From positions 1-44,989 of the forward strand of contig CACYCE010000027.1 of assembly GCA_902772915.1 (NCBI GenBank): a stretch of DNA of 44,989 bases, written 5' to 3'. The notes beneath the pieces were generated by a model that saw nothing but the letters and a program-made list of their open reading frames with translations, was not told the origin of the DNA and made no database searches. The DNA is from an uncultured Erysipelotrichaceae bacterium. Its GTDB lineage: Bacteria > Bacillota_I > Bacilli_A > RFN20 > CAG-288. Position numbers and translations under genes: made by a program. Shown here one piece after another: positions 26,959 to 36,228 of this stretch (position 1 is its first letter; every line of letters starts with the position of its first letter).

Positions 26959-28770
26959 ATGGTTAAATACGATTTAGATCACATTCGTAATTTTTGTATC
27001 ATCGCTCATATTGATCACGGTAAGACAACTCTCTCTGATCGTATTTTAGAAAAGACTGGGGCGGTTACTTCTAGAGAATTGAAAGAACAGATGCTTGATG
27101 ATTTAGATTTAGAAAGAGAAAGAGGAATCACCATCAAATTAAATGCTGTTTCTGTTAACTACAGAGCTAAAAATGGAGAAGACTATCTTTTCAATTTGAT
27201 TGATACTCCGGGGCACGTCGATTTTACATATGAAGTCAGTAGATCATTAGCTGCTTGTGAAGGAGCGATTTTAGTAGTAGATGCTACTCAAGGTGTCCAA
27301 GCTCAAACTCTAGCTAATTCTTATTTAGCTTTAGAAAACGACCTTTCAATTTTGACTTGCATCAACAAGATGGATTTACAAACTGCAAGGTTAGATGAAA
27401 CTAGAGAAGAACTTTTAGATGATATGGGAATCGATCCTGACGATACAATTCCGGTTTCTGCTAAGACCGGCTTGAATATAGATAATTTGTTAGAAGGAGT
27501 AGTAGAAAAACTACCTGCTCCTAAAGGAGATTCAACTAAACCTTTAAAATGCTTAGTGTTTGATTCTAAATTCGACCCTTATAGAGGTGTAGTAATCTTG
27601 ATTAGAGTTAAAGAAGGTAAAGTTAAAGTTGGGGATACTATAAAACTCATGTCTTCAAATAAGACATATAAAGTTGAAGAAATCGGTATTAGAACTCCTA
27701 AGGAAGTTAAAACCGGGGAATTAAGTGCCGGTGAAGTTGGTTATTTAACCGCGCAAATTCACGATATCCACGATATTGTTATAGGCGATACTGTAACGCT
27801 AGCTTCTAATCCTACTAGTCAACCTTTACCAGGTTATAAAAAGATATTACCTATGGTCTACGCTGGTTTATATCCTACTGATAATAAAGATTTTGAAAAT
27901 TTGAGAGTAGCCTTAGAAAAACTCTCTTTGAATGATTCTTCTTTAGTATACGAACCTGAAACTAGCGTCGCTTTAGGAAGTGGCTTTAGATGTGGCTTTT
28001 TAGGTTTACTTCACATGGATGTCGTCCAAGAAAGATTGGAGACTGAATACAATTTAGATTTGATTTGTACTTCACCTTCAGTCGTCTATAGAATTACTTT
28101 AAAAGACGATACAGTTATAGAATTAGAAAATCCTTCCGAATATCCTGACCCTACTATTATTAAAAAAGAAGAAGAACCTTACTGCAGAGCTGAAATTATG
28201 ACTCCTAAAGAATACATGGGTCCAGTCATGAATTTATGTCAAGCTAGAAGAGGAAATTTCATTTCTTCTAACTTCATAGATGAAAAGAGATTGCAAATTA
28301 TTTATGAAATACCTCTTTCAGAAATCATTTTCTCTTTCTTCAATAAATTGAAATCTATAACCGCTGGTTACGCCTCTTTGAATTACGAACTTATAGGTTA
28401 TAAAGAATCTGATTTATGTAGAATGGATATCTTACTTAACGGGGAAGTAATAGATGCTTTAACTATGATTGTTTGGAGAGGTAATTCTGTCCCTCGAGGA
28501 AGAGCAATCTGCGAAAAATTAAAAGAAGTTATCCCTCGTCAACAGTTTGAAATTCCCGTTCAAGCGGCCATAGGAGGAAAAATTATAGCTAGAGAAGATA
28601 TCAAAGCTGTCCGTAAAGATGTTCTAGCTAAATGCTACGGTGGTGATATTTCTAGAAAGAAGAAATTGTTAGAAGCGCAAAAAAGAGGAAAGAGAAGAAT
28701 GAAACAATTTGGTAAAGTTCACGTTCCTCAAGATGCCTTCATCGCCGTTCTAACTGTCGAAGCCAAGTAA
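26959..28770 (+). CDS. lepA: Elongation factor 4 (LepA)
   Basis: A 603-residue translational GTPase. The G1 motif is [13 protein letters not shown], the switch region RERGITIK, G3 DTPGHVDF and G4 NKMD. The C-terminus carries the LepA-specific basic tail ([20 protein letters not shown], then [12 protein letters not shown]). It acts on the ribosome, promoting back-translocation or helping 30S maturation. AAGGAGAG precedes the start. A bidirectional terminator follows immediately after the stop. Confidence 0.97.
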   Translation: MVKYDLDHIRNFCIIAHIDHGKTTLSDRILEKTGAVTSRELKEQMLDDLDLERERGITIKLNAVSVNYRAKNGEDYLFNLIDTPGHVDFTYEVSRSLAACEGAILVVDATQGVQAQTLANSYLALENDLSILTCINKMDLQTARLDETREELLDDMGIDPDDTIPVSAKTGLNIDNLLEGVVEKLPAPKGDSTKPLKCLVFDSKFDPYRGVVILIRVKEGKVKVGDTIKLMSSNKTYKVEEIGIRTPKEVKTGELSAGEVGYLTAQIHDIHDIVIGDTVTLASNPTSQPLPGYKKILPMVYAGLYPTDNKDFENLRVALEKLSLNDSSLVYEPETSVALGSGFRCGFLGLLHMDVVQERLETEYNLDLICTSPSVVYRITLKDDTVIELENPSEYPDPTIIKKEEEPYCRAEIMTPKEYMGPVMNLCQARRGNFISSNFIDEKRLQIIYEIPLSEIIFSFFNKLKSITAGYASLNYELIGYKESDLCRMDILLNGEVIDALTMIVWRGNSVPRGRAICEKLKEVIPRQQFEIPVQAAIGGKIIAREDIKAVRKDVLAKCYGGDISRKKKLLEAQKRGKRRMKQFGKVHVPQDAFIAVLTVEAK

Positions 28771-28795
28771 AAAGAGGAGATTTAACTCCTCTTTT
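28770..28795. terminator. Bidirectional terminator between lepA and the lipase gene
   Basis: AAAAGAGGAG (28770-28779) pairs with CTCCTCTTTT (28786-28795), giving a U tail in both directions. Confidence 0.92.
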
Positions 28796-28806
28796 TCAAT
28801 GTTTAA

Positions 28807-30372
28807 TTATTCGAGTAACATTATGGCTAAATTAGTTTCGCCACTATGAGAGAAAGATATGTATGAGAAGTTAGTGAGTAAGGCTTCCAACATATTTTCA
28901 GTTTGGTAGATGCCATTGAAAATAAAGACTATGACATCCCACCCATTAGAGACTATCTCTTGTAGTCTAGTCTGGTCAAATTCTAGTCCCATATTTGTGA
29001 AAGTCTCATCTAAGATTGCGCATAATTGAGCAATCTTATTTTCTTTAGTATCGTAAGAAAGCAAGACTCCACCAATTTTCCCTAAAGCTTGAATAAATGC
29101 ATAGAAGTCATTATTGATATAATCATCAATTTTTTTAAAATTATCGGAAGCTAGAACAAAAGCAGCTATATCCATCAATGAAGATTGTAAGCCGGAAGAA
29201 ATGTATTCAGCCCTATTCTGGAGAGAAACATTATCGCTAGATTTAGCCTGTTTAGTAATTACATCAAACAACGTTTTAAATAATTTGTATCCGGTATCAA
29301 ATTGACCTACAGGAGTGTATTCTTTAAAAGCGAAATTAGGATTGATTTGATATATAGTATTCGCTAAAGTTTCTCTTTTATCTTTGTAATAAGCTGAAGT
29401 ATCAATAATAGTACCGTAATTTAAAAATCCGTAATTGGCAGGAGGAACGCTAGTTACAAAATCGTTAGGATTAGAGTAGACAAAGATATTCTTATAATCT
29501 TTTTTATAATCTTCAATTCCACATAAAGGAGCCTCAAAAGAATAAGCGAACAAATCTTCTTTAGCTAGATTTATACCTACAGTTCCATTATCGATAGCAT
29601 CGTCAAGGTATCTACCTAATAAATTGGTAGTAGCACCACCTCTAGAATAACCAGCGACCCAGAGTTTGATTTTCTTATCGGTATTTAAGGAAGTGACATA
29701 ATCTTTTAAGAAAGAGTAAGCTTTATCTCTAGCTTGGGAAAAACCGGCGTGTTCACCTTCTTCACCTAGATAGAAATTAGAGGCCCATTCCCCTCTATAA
29801 AAACCACTTCTAATCGCTAGAGTTACTAAGTAAGAATCAGATTCTTTTAAATATTTGTGACCTATAGCTAGACCTATAGTGTCTTTATTAGGTTTAATAC
29901 AATAATCGTTATTAATCTGAACGTCTTCTAAATTCAATTCATTAAAGAAATCTTTGATGTTAACAGGCTTTAAATTATCATCTTCCTCTTTGGAATTAAA
30001 TGATGCTAAAGCCATGCCAATGCTAACTTGAGCTAATCTTTTTGAAGGGGTGAAGGAACTGACGTTAAAATAGTTATCAGAATATATTAAAGGGAAAAGG
30101 ACGTTTCCTTCTCCAGACATAGCAGGGAAGGTAGTGTATATTAACTCTTCATCATCTTTTATTGACTGATGATAAGGTAATTTATACAAAGGATCGATAC
30201 TTATACCTTTTTGACTAGAAGAAATTAAATTGCTAGAGATTACTCTAGAACTAACAGCAGAGCTTACTATTGAGCTAGAAGTGTTATTAGATGATACTCT
30301 AGATTCATTACAAGAGCTTAAAAATATCGCTCCAGTTAAAGGTAAAATATACAATAACTTTTTTATATTCAT
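28807..30372 (-). CDS. Lipase-like alpha/beta-hydrolase lipoprotein
   Basis: A 521-residue secreted lipoprotein. A signal peptide of about 20 residues ends in the lipobox LSSC, and is followed by a Ser/Val/Asn-rich spacer of about 40 residues. The catalytic part resembles class 3 lipases: LWVAGYSRGGATTNLL carries the nucleophile Ser at about residue 243, FEAPLCG and SNPNDFVTSVPP may carry the acid Asp, and FSHSGETNL at the C-terminus may carry the His. It is anchored to the outer face of the membrane, and its substrate is unknown. ATG 30372 is chosen because AAGGAAGGTG lies just upstream; GTG 30381 overlaps that site. Confidence 0.8.
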   Translation of the reverse strand: MNIKKLLYILPLTGAIFLSSCNESRVSSNNTSSSIVSSAVSSRVISSNLISSSQKGISIDPLYKLPYHQSIKDDEELIYTTFPAMSGEGNVLFPLIYSDNYFNVSSFTPSKRLAQVSIGMALASFNSKEEDDNLKPVNIKDFFNELNLEDVQINNDYCIKPNKDTIGLAIGHKYLKESDSYLVTLAIRSGFYRGEWASNFYLGEEGEHAGFSQARDKAYSFLKDYVTSLNTDKKIKLWVAGYSRGGATTNLLGRYLDDAIDNGTVGINLAKEDLFAYSFEAPLCGIEDYKKDYKNIFVYSNPNDFVTSVPPANYGFLNYGTIIDTSAYYKDKRETLANTIYQINPNFAFKEYTPVGQFDTGYKLFKTLFDVITKQAKSSDNVSLQNRAEYISSGLQSSLMDIAAFVLASDNFKKIDDYINNDFYAFIQALGKIGGVLLSYDTKENKIAQLCAILDETFTNMGLEFDQTRLQEIVSNGWDVIVFIFNGIYQTENMLEALLTNFSYISFSHSGETNLAIMLLE

Positions 30373-30381
30373 AAAAAGCAC

Positions 30382-30753
30382 CTTCCTTATTAAACAATTA
30401 TATATTAAAGCAGATTAAATTTTATGAAAAGTAGAAATCAATTCGGTTTTTTTAATAATTTATATCATTTGTCTATAAAATATCTCAACGTTACGATATG
30501 TTTTTTAATTATTTTTTAAAAAATACGGAACTAGTTAGAAATTTTTGGTTTTTAGTTAGTTTTATCTAACTTTATCCCGAACAAAAGCCTAATTATTTAA
30601 AGAGCTTAAGCGAACAAAATATACATTTTTGTTTTGTTTTGCATCATACTTAAGATATCAACTATTATTTAAGTATCTTATAAGTTATAATTTAAACTAT
30701 GAAATTGTCCCTTAGGGAAGGGATGATTTCTTTATGAAAAGAGGAACTGTACA
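30382..30753. other. Divergent intergenic region with inverted repeats
   Basis: About 370 very A/T-rich bases. Visible elements are AGTTAG-TTTTAT-CTAACT (near 30557-30574), AAGATA with TATCTT (about 30652-30680), a consensus -10 TATAAT (30686-30691) and the palindrome TCCCTTAGGGA near 30709. The -10 box probably drives the oxidoreductase-hypA unit. No -35 of good match and no ORF was seen. Confidence 0.45.
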
Positions 30754-33669
30754 ATGCCTGAAATTTACCGCTTGAATCCTGATGTTAAATCTAAACATGA
30801 AGGTGAAGAAGAAATTTGTAAACCTATCCAAAAACTTGGTAAAAAACTAACCGACAATGTCGACACTAAACTTTTCGGTAACAAGACTACCAATCCTGAA
30901 TATTGGGGCTTAAGAGAAATGTTAACTGAAGAGGAAGCGATATTCTTATTAGAATTTAAGCAGAGAAAATGGTACGACTTTGATGGATGTTTAAAATTAG
31001 ATAAGAAAAGACACAACGCCGCTGAAGTTCAAAAGATGTTAGATACCTTATCATACAAAGGTATTATTGAATATGATTACGGCGATCACTATAACGATGA
31101 TGGACCTATTCCTAACGCTCCTAAAGAAAAGAGATACAGAGTTTCTTATTATGTTCCTGGTAGCGCGGAATTATTTAACTCCTCAGTAGATAGAATTGAA
31201 AAGCATCCTGCTGTTGCGTCATTTTTTGAACGTATGACTTTCTTACCTTTAGAGAAGATTACTTCTATGATTCCTCCTGGAGGTAATGGTATTGGAATGC
31301 ACGTCATTCCTGTTGAAAAGGCTGTCGCTTTCAACAATGAAACTAACAAATTAGAAAAGATTTCATATTGGTTAAAGAAATATGATGGTCACATCTCAGC
31401 TGGTATTTGCTCCTGCCGTGCTTCTAGAGCAATGTTAGGTGAAGGTTGCGCTGATGATGTCAACGATTGGTGTATTCAATTAGGTGATATGGCCGACTAC
31501 ACTGTTGAAACTGGTAGAGCTCACTACATCACTACTGAAAGAGCCTTAGAGATTTTGGAAAATGCTGAAAAGAATGGTTACGTTCACCAAACAACCAATA
31601 TTGATGGTGAAGATCATATTTTCGATATCTGCAACTGTAATGTTGAAATCTGTAACGCTTTAAGAATTGCTTTACTGTTCAATACTCCTAATACTGAAAG
31701 AAGTGCTTTTACTGCTAAAGTTGATCCTAAGAATTGCGTCGCTTGCGGAAGATGTGTTGAATATTGTCCTGCTGGAGCGGTTAAATTAGGTCAAAAATTA
31801 TGTCATAAAGATGGATCCAAGCAAGAATATCCTATTCAACCTTTACCCGATAAGATTCATTGGGGTAAATACGCTTGGGATGAAAATTACAGAGATACCG
31901 CTAGAGTCAATACTTATCCTTCCGGTACTGCTCCTTGTAAGACCGCCTGTCCTGCTCACGTCCCTGTCCAAGGTTATTTGAAGAAAGCTCACGAAGGTAA
32001 ATATTTAGAAGCTTTAGCTTTAATTAAGAAAGAAAATCCTTTCCCTGCCGTTTGCGGACGTATTTGTAACAAGAGATGTGAAGAAGCCTGTACTAGAGGT
32101 AACATCGACAATCCTGTTTCTATCGATGCTGTTAAGAAATTCGTCGCAGATTTAGAAATCAAATCTGAAAATAGATATATCCCTGAAAAAGTCATTTCTT
32201 CTAACGTAGGTGAATTCGATGATAAGATTGCCATCATCGGTGGAGGTCCTGCTGGTTTATCTGCGGCTTATTATTTAGGTGTCATGGGTTACCATCCTAC
32301 CGTATTCGAAAAGAATAAGAAGGCTGGTGGTATGATGATGTACGGCATCCCTACTTACAAATTAGAAAAAGATGTCTTAGACGCGGAAATCGATGTCATT
32401 AGAAAATTGGGTGTAGAAATAAAAACTGGCGTTGAAGTCGGTAAAGATATCACCATCGATGAATTGAAAAAGCAAGGTTACAAAGCTTTCTATATCGCTA
32501 TAGGCTGCCAAGGTGGAAGAAGACCTAACGTTCCTAATGATACTGCTAAAGGTACTGATATCGCTGTCTCATTCTTAAAAGAAGCTTTTGAAAATCAAAA
32601 GCAAAAAATCGATGGAGAAGTCGTAGTTATCGGTGGAGGTAATGTCGCTGTAGACTGCGCTAGAACTGCCCACAGATTCAAAGCTAGTAAAGTTTCAATG
32701 TTCTGTTTAGAAGATAAAGATTCTATGCCTGCTTCTAAAGAAGAAATTAAAGAGACCTTAGAAGAAGGTATTGAAATCAATCCTTCTTGGGGCCCTAAAG
32801 AAGTCTTGGTCGATGCTGAAGGTAAAGTCACAGGTATTGTTTTAAAGAAGTGCTTGCGTACTATCGATCCTGAAACTAAGAAATTCGCTCCTGTTTACGA
32901 TGAAAATGAAACTATCACTGTCAAGGCTGACAAGATTGTGTTCGCAATTGGTCAAGCTATTGAATGGGGTGATTTGTTAAAGGGCACCAAAGTTCAATTC
33001 TGGCATGGTAATTATCCTTTAGCTGATAAGTTCACTTATCAAACTAACGACCCCGATATCTTTGTTGGTGGAGATGTCTTCACTGGTCCTAAGTTTGTCA
33101 TCGATGCTATCGCTCAAGGTCATGAAGTTGCTGAATCTTTAATTAGACATGTCAGATGGAACGCTTCTTTAACTATAGGAAGAGATAGAAGACACTTCGT
33201 CATGTTTGATAAGACTAATTTAGATTACGGAGCCTACGATCACGCCGGTAGACAAGAAGTCGGTATGGATGAATCTATCGATTACAAGAATTCCTTTAGA
33301 GATGCGCACTTAACTATGACTGAAGAGCAAGTTAAGATTGAGACTGGCCGTTGTTTATCTTGCGGTGCTTCGTTTGTCGATCCTCATAAGTGCATAGGTT
33401 GTGGTATTTGTACTACTAAGTGCGAATTCGATGCTATACATCTATTCAGAGATCATCCTCAAAATACCAATTATAGATTCGCCGAAGACAAGATTACTGG
33501 TCTAGCAGCTTACGCTATCAAGCGTGCCTTCAAGATCGTCGCTTATTCTGGTTCTAAAGAAGCTAGAATGATGAGAAAGAAGAGAAAGGAATTCAAGAAG
33601 AATTACAAGAAGATCAAGAAAGAATTCCCGCACACTGGTAATGCTGTACCTATTGTGGAGAGAAATTAA
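30754..33669 (+). CDS. Multidomain Fe-S/FAD NAD(P)-dependent oxidoreductase (GltD-like)
   Basis: 971 residues. Residues 1-325 form an N-terminal region with a winged-helix-like start and a Cys cluster (ICSCRASRAMLGEGC, CNCNVEICNA). A ferredoxin motif follows (CVACGRCVEYCPAGA, about 330). The GltD-type helical Fe-S domain has CKTACPAHVPVQGYLKKA and CGRICNKRCEEACTRG (about 395-450). The FAD domain has IIGGGPAGLSAAYYLG (about 498) and the NAD(P) domain has VVIGGGNVAVDCART (about 628). Near the C-terminus CLSCGASFVD and CIGCGICTTKCEF add another cluster. It moves electrons between NAD(P)H and a low-potential carrier; the partner is unknown. An AGAGGA site precedes the start, and its stop overlaps the hypA start (TAATG). 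Confidence 0.88.
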   Translation: MPEIYRLNPDVKSKHEGEEEICKPIQKLGKKLTDNVDTKLFGNKTTNPEYWGLREMLTEEEAIFLLEFKQRKWYDFDGCLKLDKKRHNAAEVQKMLDTLSYKGIIEYDYGDHYNDDGPIPNAPKEKRYRVSYYVPGSAELFNSSVDRIEKHPAVASFFERMTFLPLEKITSMIPPGGNGIGMHVIPVEKAVAFNNETNKLEKISYWLKKYDGHISAGICSCRASRAMLGEGCADDVNDWCIQLGDMADYTVETGRAHYITTERALEILENAEKNGYVHQTTNIDGEDHIFDICNCNVEICNALRIALLFNTPNTERSAFTAKVDPKNCVACGRCVEYCPAGAVKLGQKLCHKDGSKQEYPIQPLPDKIHWGKYAWDENYRDTARVNTYPSGTAPCKTACPAHVPVQGYLKKAHEGKYLEALALIKKENPFPAVCGRICNKRCEEACTRGNIDNPVSIDAVKKFVADLEIKSENRYIPEKVISSNVGEFDDKIAIIGGGPAGLSAAYYLGVMGYHPTVFEKNKKAGGMMMYGIPTYKLEKDVLDAEIDVIRKLGVEIKTGVEVGKDITIDELKKQGYKAFYIAIGCQGGRRPNVPNDTAKGTDIAVSFLKEAFENQKQKIDGEVVVIGGGNVAVDCARTAHRFKASKVSMFCLEDKDSMPASKEEIKETLEEGIEINPSWGPKEVLVDAEGKVTGIVLKKCLRTIDPETKKFAPVYDENETITVKADKIVFAIGQAIEWGDLLKGTKVQFWHGNYPLADKFTYQTNDPDIFVGGDVFTGPKFVIDAIAQGHEVAESLIRHVRWNASLTIGRDRRHFVMFDKTNLDYGAYDHAGRQEVGMDESIDYKNSFRDAHLTMTEEQVKIETGRCLSCGASFVDPHKCIGCGICTTKCEFDAIHLFRDHPQNTNYRFAEDKITGLAAYAIKRAFKIVAYSGSKEARMMRKKRKEFKKNYKKIKKEFPHTGNAVPIVERN

Positions 33670-34013
33670 TGCACGAATTAGGTATCGTCTTCTCGGTAAT
33701 TCAACAAGTTGAAAAGGCCGCTAAAGAAAACGATGTCAAAAAAGTTAAGAAGGTCACCTTAGAAGTTGGAGAAGTATCTACTATCGTTCCTTCTTATTTC
33801 GAAGACTGTTGGAAGTGGTCAATTAAAAAATCGGAAGTGATGAATGAATGCGAATTAGAAATGATCATCATCAAAGCCGGTACTTACTGTGAAGATTGCG
33901 GTAAGACTTATTCTACGACTCAATATGGAAAGAAATGCCCCTATTGCGGTTCAGAGAAGACTTATCTCTACACAGGTAAAGATGTCGTTATTAAATCACT
34001 AGAGGTCGTCTGA
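33669..34013 (+). CDS. hypA: HypA/HybF-like nickel metallochaperone
   Basis: A 114-residue protein starting MHELGIVFSVI, in which His2 and Glu3 form the nickel site. The zinc ribbon is YCEDCGKTYS and KCPYCGSEKT. In known systems it delivers nickel to NiFe hydrogenase or urease. Here no hydrogenase, urease or other hyp gene is present; the only partner is the overlapping oxidoreductase gene. The last codons and the TGA lie inside the terminator hairpin. Confidence 0.93.
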   Translation: MHELGIVFSVIQQVEKAAKENDVKKVKKVTLEVGEVSTIVPSYFEDCWKWSIKKSEVMNECELEMIIIKAGTYCEDCGKTYSTTQYGKKCPYCGSEKTYLYTGKDVVIKSLEVV

Positions 34014-34026
34014 CCTCTAGTTTTTT
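33999..34026 (+). terminator. Terminator overlapping the hypA 3' end
   Basis: CTAGAGGTC (33999-34007) pairs perfectly with GACCTCTAG (34012-34020), followed by T6. The 5' arm is the last hypA codons. Confidence 0.92.
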
Positions 34027-34082
34027 ATTGTTTAAATTAAAAAATATTACGAGTATATTAATCTATTTTTTAATTGTTAAAT

Positions 34083-34091
34083 TGTTATAAA
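34083..34091 (+). promoter_or_regulatory. Extended -10 promoter, probable leaderless start
   Basis: TG-T-TATAAA ends eight bases before the ATG at 34100, with no ribosome-binding site. Confidence 0.5.
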
Positions 34092-34099
34092 ATATAGAT

Positions 34100-34552
34100 A
34101 TGAAAAGAATAATTAAATCTATAGTAATTTTGCCTCTTTTGGTTTTAGTTAACTGTTCTCAATCTAAAACTGTTAGAGTTAAAGCTGATGAAAGCGTACC
34201 TTTAAATCCTGTTGCAGAAGAGAGAAGTTTTGAATACCAAGGTTTAACCATTAAATATTTTAATGTCTGCACTAACGCTAACAAGGATTTTATTTTGACT
34301 AGTAAAGATGCTTATATATATGGAACTAGAGGCGATTCAGCTCAGTATCTATATTTAAAGAATATGAATAGTGAACCTTATCACGTTTTTGGAATTGCTG
34401 AAAATGGTTCGAAAAATATAATTCAATCAAATTATTATTCAGTGAATTATCTCTCATTTTATATAGGTATAGATTCTGCTTTTAGAATTGAACAATCGGA
34501 ATATTATACCGGTGGAGATTTAAATATAGGTTATATCAATTACATTTGGTAA
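34100..34552 (+). CDS. Small lipoprotein of unknown function
   Basis: 150 residues. A basic N-terminus (MKRIIK), a hydrophobic core and a lipobox-like LVNC place the lipidated Cys at about residue 19. The mature part is a Tyr/Asn-rich beta protein (FEYQGLTIKYFNV, YLYLKNMNSEPYHVFG). No family is recognised. It is monocistronic, with its own extended -10 box and a distant weak hairpin after it. Confidence 0.75.
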   Translation: MKRIIKSIVILPLLVLVNCSQSKTVRVKADESVPLNPVAEERSFEYQGLTIKYFNVCTNANKDFILTSKDAYIYGTRGDSAQYLYLKNMNSEPYHVFGIAENGSKNIIQSNYYSVNYLSFYIGIDSAFRIEQSEYYTGGDLNIGYINYIW

Positions 34553-34875
34553 TTACATAGTTAGGTAAATAGAATGTTTAAGACGTTTACTATGAGTTTA
34601 AATCCTTAACCTTTCGATATTATTAAACAAGGAATTTAATTAACATACTAAAGTAGTTTGTGAAGAATTTATAAGAGTTAATTAATCTCTAGATTTATTT
34701 CTAGAGATTTTAAATTTTTATAGAAAAGATAAGTATTTTTTAATATATGTGACCAATTTTTTATATGTGAGTTTTTTTGGACATATTTATTATTAATATT
34801 AAGTTAGACATCAGAAGAGGGGTGGCGTTTAAAATATACTTTTTTGCCTTATAATAATGAAAAAGGAGAGGTAAT
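34553..34875. other. Intergenic region upstream of the WYL regulator
   Basis: About 320 bases without a gene. It holds AATCTCTAGA (34684-34693) pairing with TCTAGAGATT (34700-34709), a probable weak terminator for the lipoprotein gene. TATAAT (34850-34855) lies 20 bases before the WYL start. The rest shows nothing recognisable. Confidence 0.5.
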
Positions 34876-35865
34876 ATGTATCAAAAGAAAGCGGTGTTGT
34901 TTCTGATATTAAAAGTCTTAGAAGAATTTACTGATTCTGAGCATTTTTTAACGCAACAAGAAATTATTTCTATAATTAAAAGACGTTATTCACTTCTACC
35001 GGAAAGAAAGACTGTTTCTGCGAATTTAAATCTCCTTTCTGAATTAGGCTACGATATCAATTACGTGCCTAAAAAAGGTTACAGGTTGCTGTCTAGAGAT
35101 TTCGATGCTTCGGAAGTTAGATACATGATTGATTCTATCTATTCATCTAAATCTCTAACTTCGAAACAAGCTAGGGATCTTGCTGATAAATTGTCTTCAT
35201 TATTATCTAAATATGAAAAGAACAGCTATTCGTATCTATATAAATCAGATGATATATCTAGAATTGGTTATGCTGATTTATTTTACAATATAGAAATTAT
35301 TAACGAATGCATGAATAAAGGCAAGAGGGTAGAGTTTGATTATTTTTCTTATGATTCTTCAGGTAAACCTGTAGAGAGAATGAAAGGTTACACTTTCTAT
35401 GTCTCACCTTATTATTTGGTAAACAATTACGGTAAATATTATTTAATATGCCACTACAGAGATAAATATGGTCCTATCTCTATATTTAAATTAGACCATA
35501 TGATGAATGTTAGAATTTCCGATAAAGATTTAGTCCCGTTAAATAAATTAGAACCTCCTGTAGAAGACTTTTCTATAGCGGATTTTATTAATTCACACGT
35601 TTATATTTTCTCTACTAAAGTTATAGATGCCAAATTGAAACTTAACAATCTCGCCTCTAATGATGCGATAGTAGATTGGTTTGGTAAAAAAGCTAAATTG
35701 TATGAAGAAAATGGTGTCACATACGCTAAAGTTAGATCTGATGAAGAAGGTTTAATATATTGGTTATTACAATATGGAGACCTTGTTCAAGTAGAAGAAC
35801 CTAAAGAACTTAAAGATAAAGTAGTAGAGAAGTTAAAAAGTATTCTTTGTAAATACGAGGAATGA
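34876..35865 (+). CDS. WYL-domain transcriptional regulator
   Basis: 329 residues. An N-terminal winged helix (about 1-70) includes LTQQEIISIIKRRYS and RKTVSANLNLLSELG. The WYL domain is about 145-225, with GKRVEFDYFSYDSSG, YYLVNNYGKYYLICHYRD and IFKLDHMMNVRISD; the W-Y-L position reads YYL. A C-terminal WCX-like extension follows (about 240-325). Such regulators sense a ligand, often a nucleic acid or nucleotide, and control DNA damage or phage-defence genes. AAGGAGAGG precedes the start. The palindrome at 36095-36110 and the macrodomain operon lie just downstream. Confidence 0.88.
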   Translation: MYQKKAVLFLILKVLEEFTDSEHFLTQQEIISIIKRRYSLLPERKTVSANLNLLSELGYDINYVPKKGYRLLSRDFDASEVRYMIDSIYSSKSLTSKQARDLADKLSSLLSKYEKNSYSYLYKSDDISRIGYADLFYNIEIINECMNKGKRVEFDYFSYDSSGKPVERMKGYTFYVSPYYLVNNYGKYYLICHYRDKYGPISIFKLDHMMNVRISDKDLVPLNKLEPPVEDFSIADFINSHVYIFSTKVIDAKLKLNNLASNDAIVDWFGKKAKLYEENGVTYAKVRSDEEGLIYWLLQYGDLVQVEEPKELKDKVVEKLKSILCKYEE

Positions 35866-36078
35866 TTTCTATGATCTTTTGCTATTTTTTAAATACTAAA
35901 AAATCCCTGCCTAAACTCTCAACTCACTTTTTGATATCTCATGAAAATTTTGAAAATGAAAATAATATTATAACATATGAATTTTTTGTTAAATTCAAAT
36001 TTTCATGTTATTCGCAAGCTTTGTCAGTTTTGAAAAAGCCACATATATAAAGGAGAATTAGCAATAGAAAAAACACAC

Positions 36079-36110
36079 TTGACAAAATTTGTAAATTAAA
36101 CCGGTTTAAT
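36079..36110 (+). promoter_or_regulatory. TTGACA box plus 16-bp perfect palindrome (candidate operator)
   Basis: TTGACA (36079-36084) is followed by ATTAAACCGGTTTAAT (36095-36110), a perfect 16-bp palindrome that would overlap the -10 region of a promoter using that -35. Such symmetry with a CCGG centre is typical of dimeric repressor sites (LacI-type sites look alike). The binder is unknown; the adjacent WYL regulator is the natural candidate. Confidence 0.5.
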
Positions 36111-36135
36111 GGGCTTAAAGCCTAAAAAAATATTT

Positions 36136-36164
36136 TTATTACCAGAGAATAAAAAGCTTATAAT
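36136..36164 (+). promoter_or_regulatory. Promoter of the macrodomain operon
   Basis: -35-like TTATTA (36136-36141), a 17-base spacer and consensus TATAAT (36159-36164). It lies 25 bases after the palindrome and 64 bases before the first start codon. Confidence 0.5.
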
Positions 36165-36228
36165 TTAGTTGACGATAAATAAGAGCGAAGCATATATTTT
36201 ATTTAAAGAAAACAAAAAGAGGGTGAGT

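Noticed and set aside
30557-30574. AGTTAG...CTAACT as a terminator or Rex site
   Set aside because: It has no T tail and does not match the Rex consensus; it is noted only as an inverted repeat in the intergenic entry.
35862-36050. 62-codon ORF overlapping the end of the WYL gene
   Set aside because: It overlaps as ATGA, but the ribosome-binding site is too close, the composition is not protein-like and no family is recognised. The stretch is better read as spacer before the palindrome.
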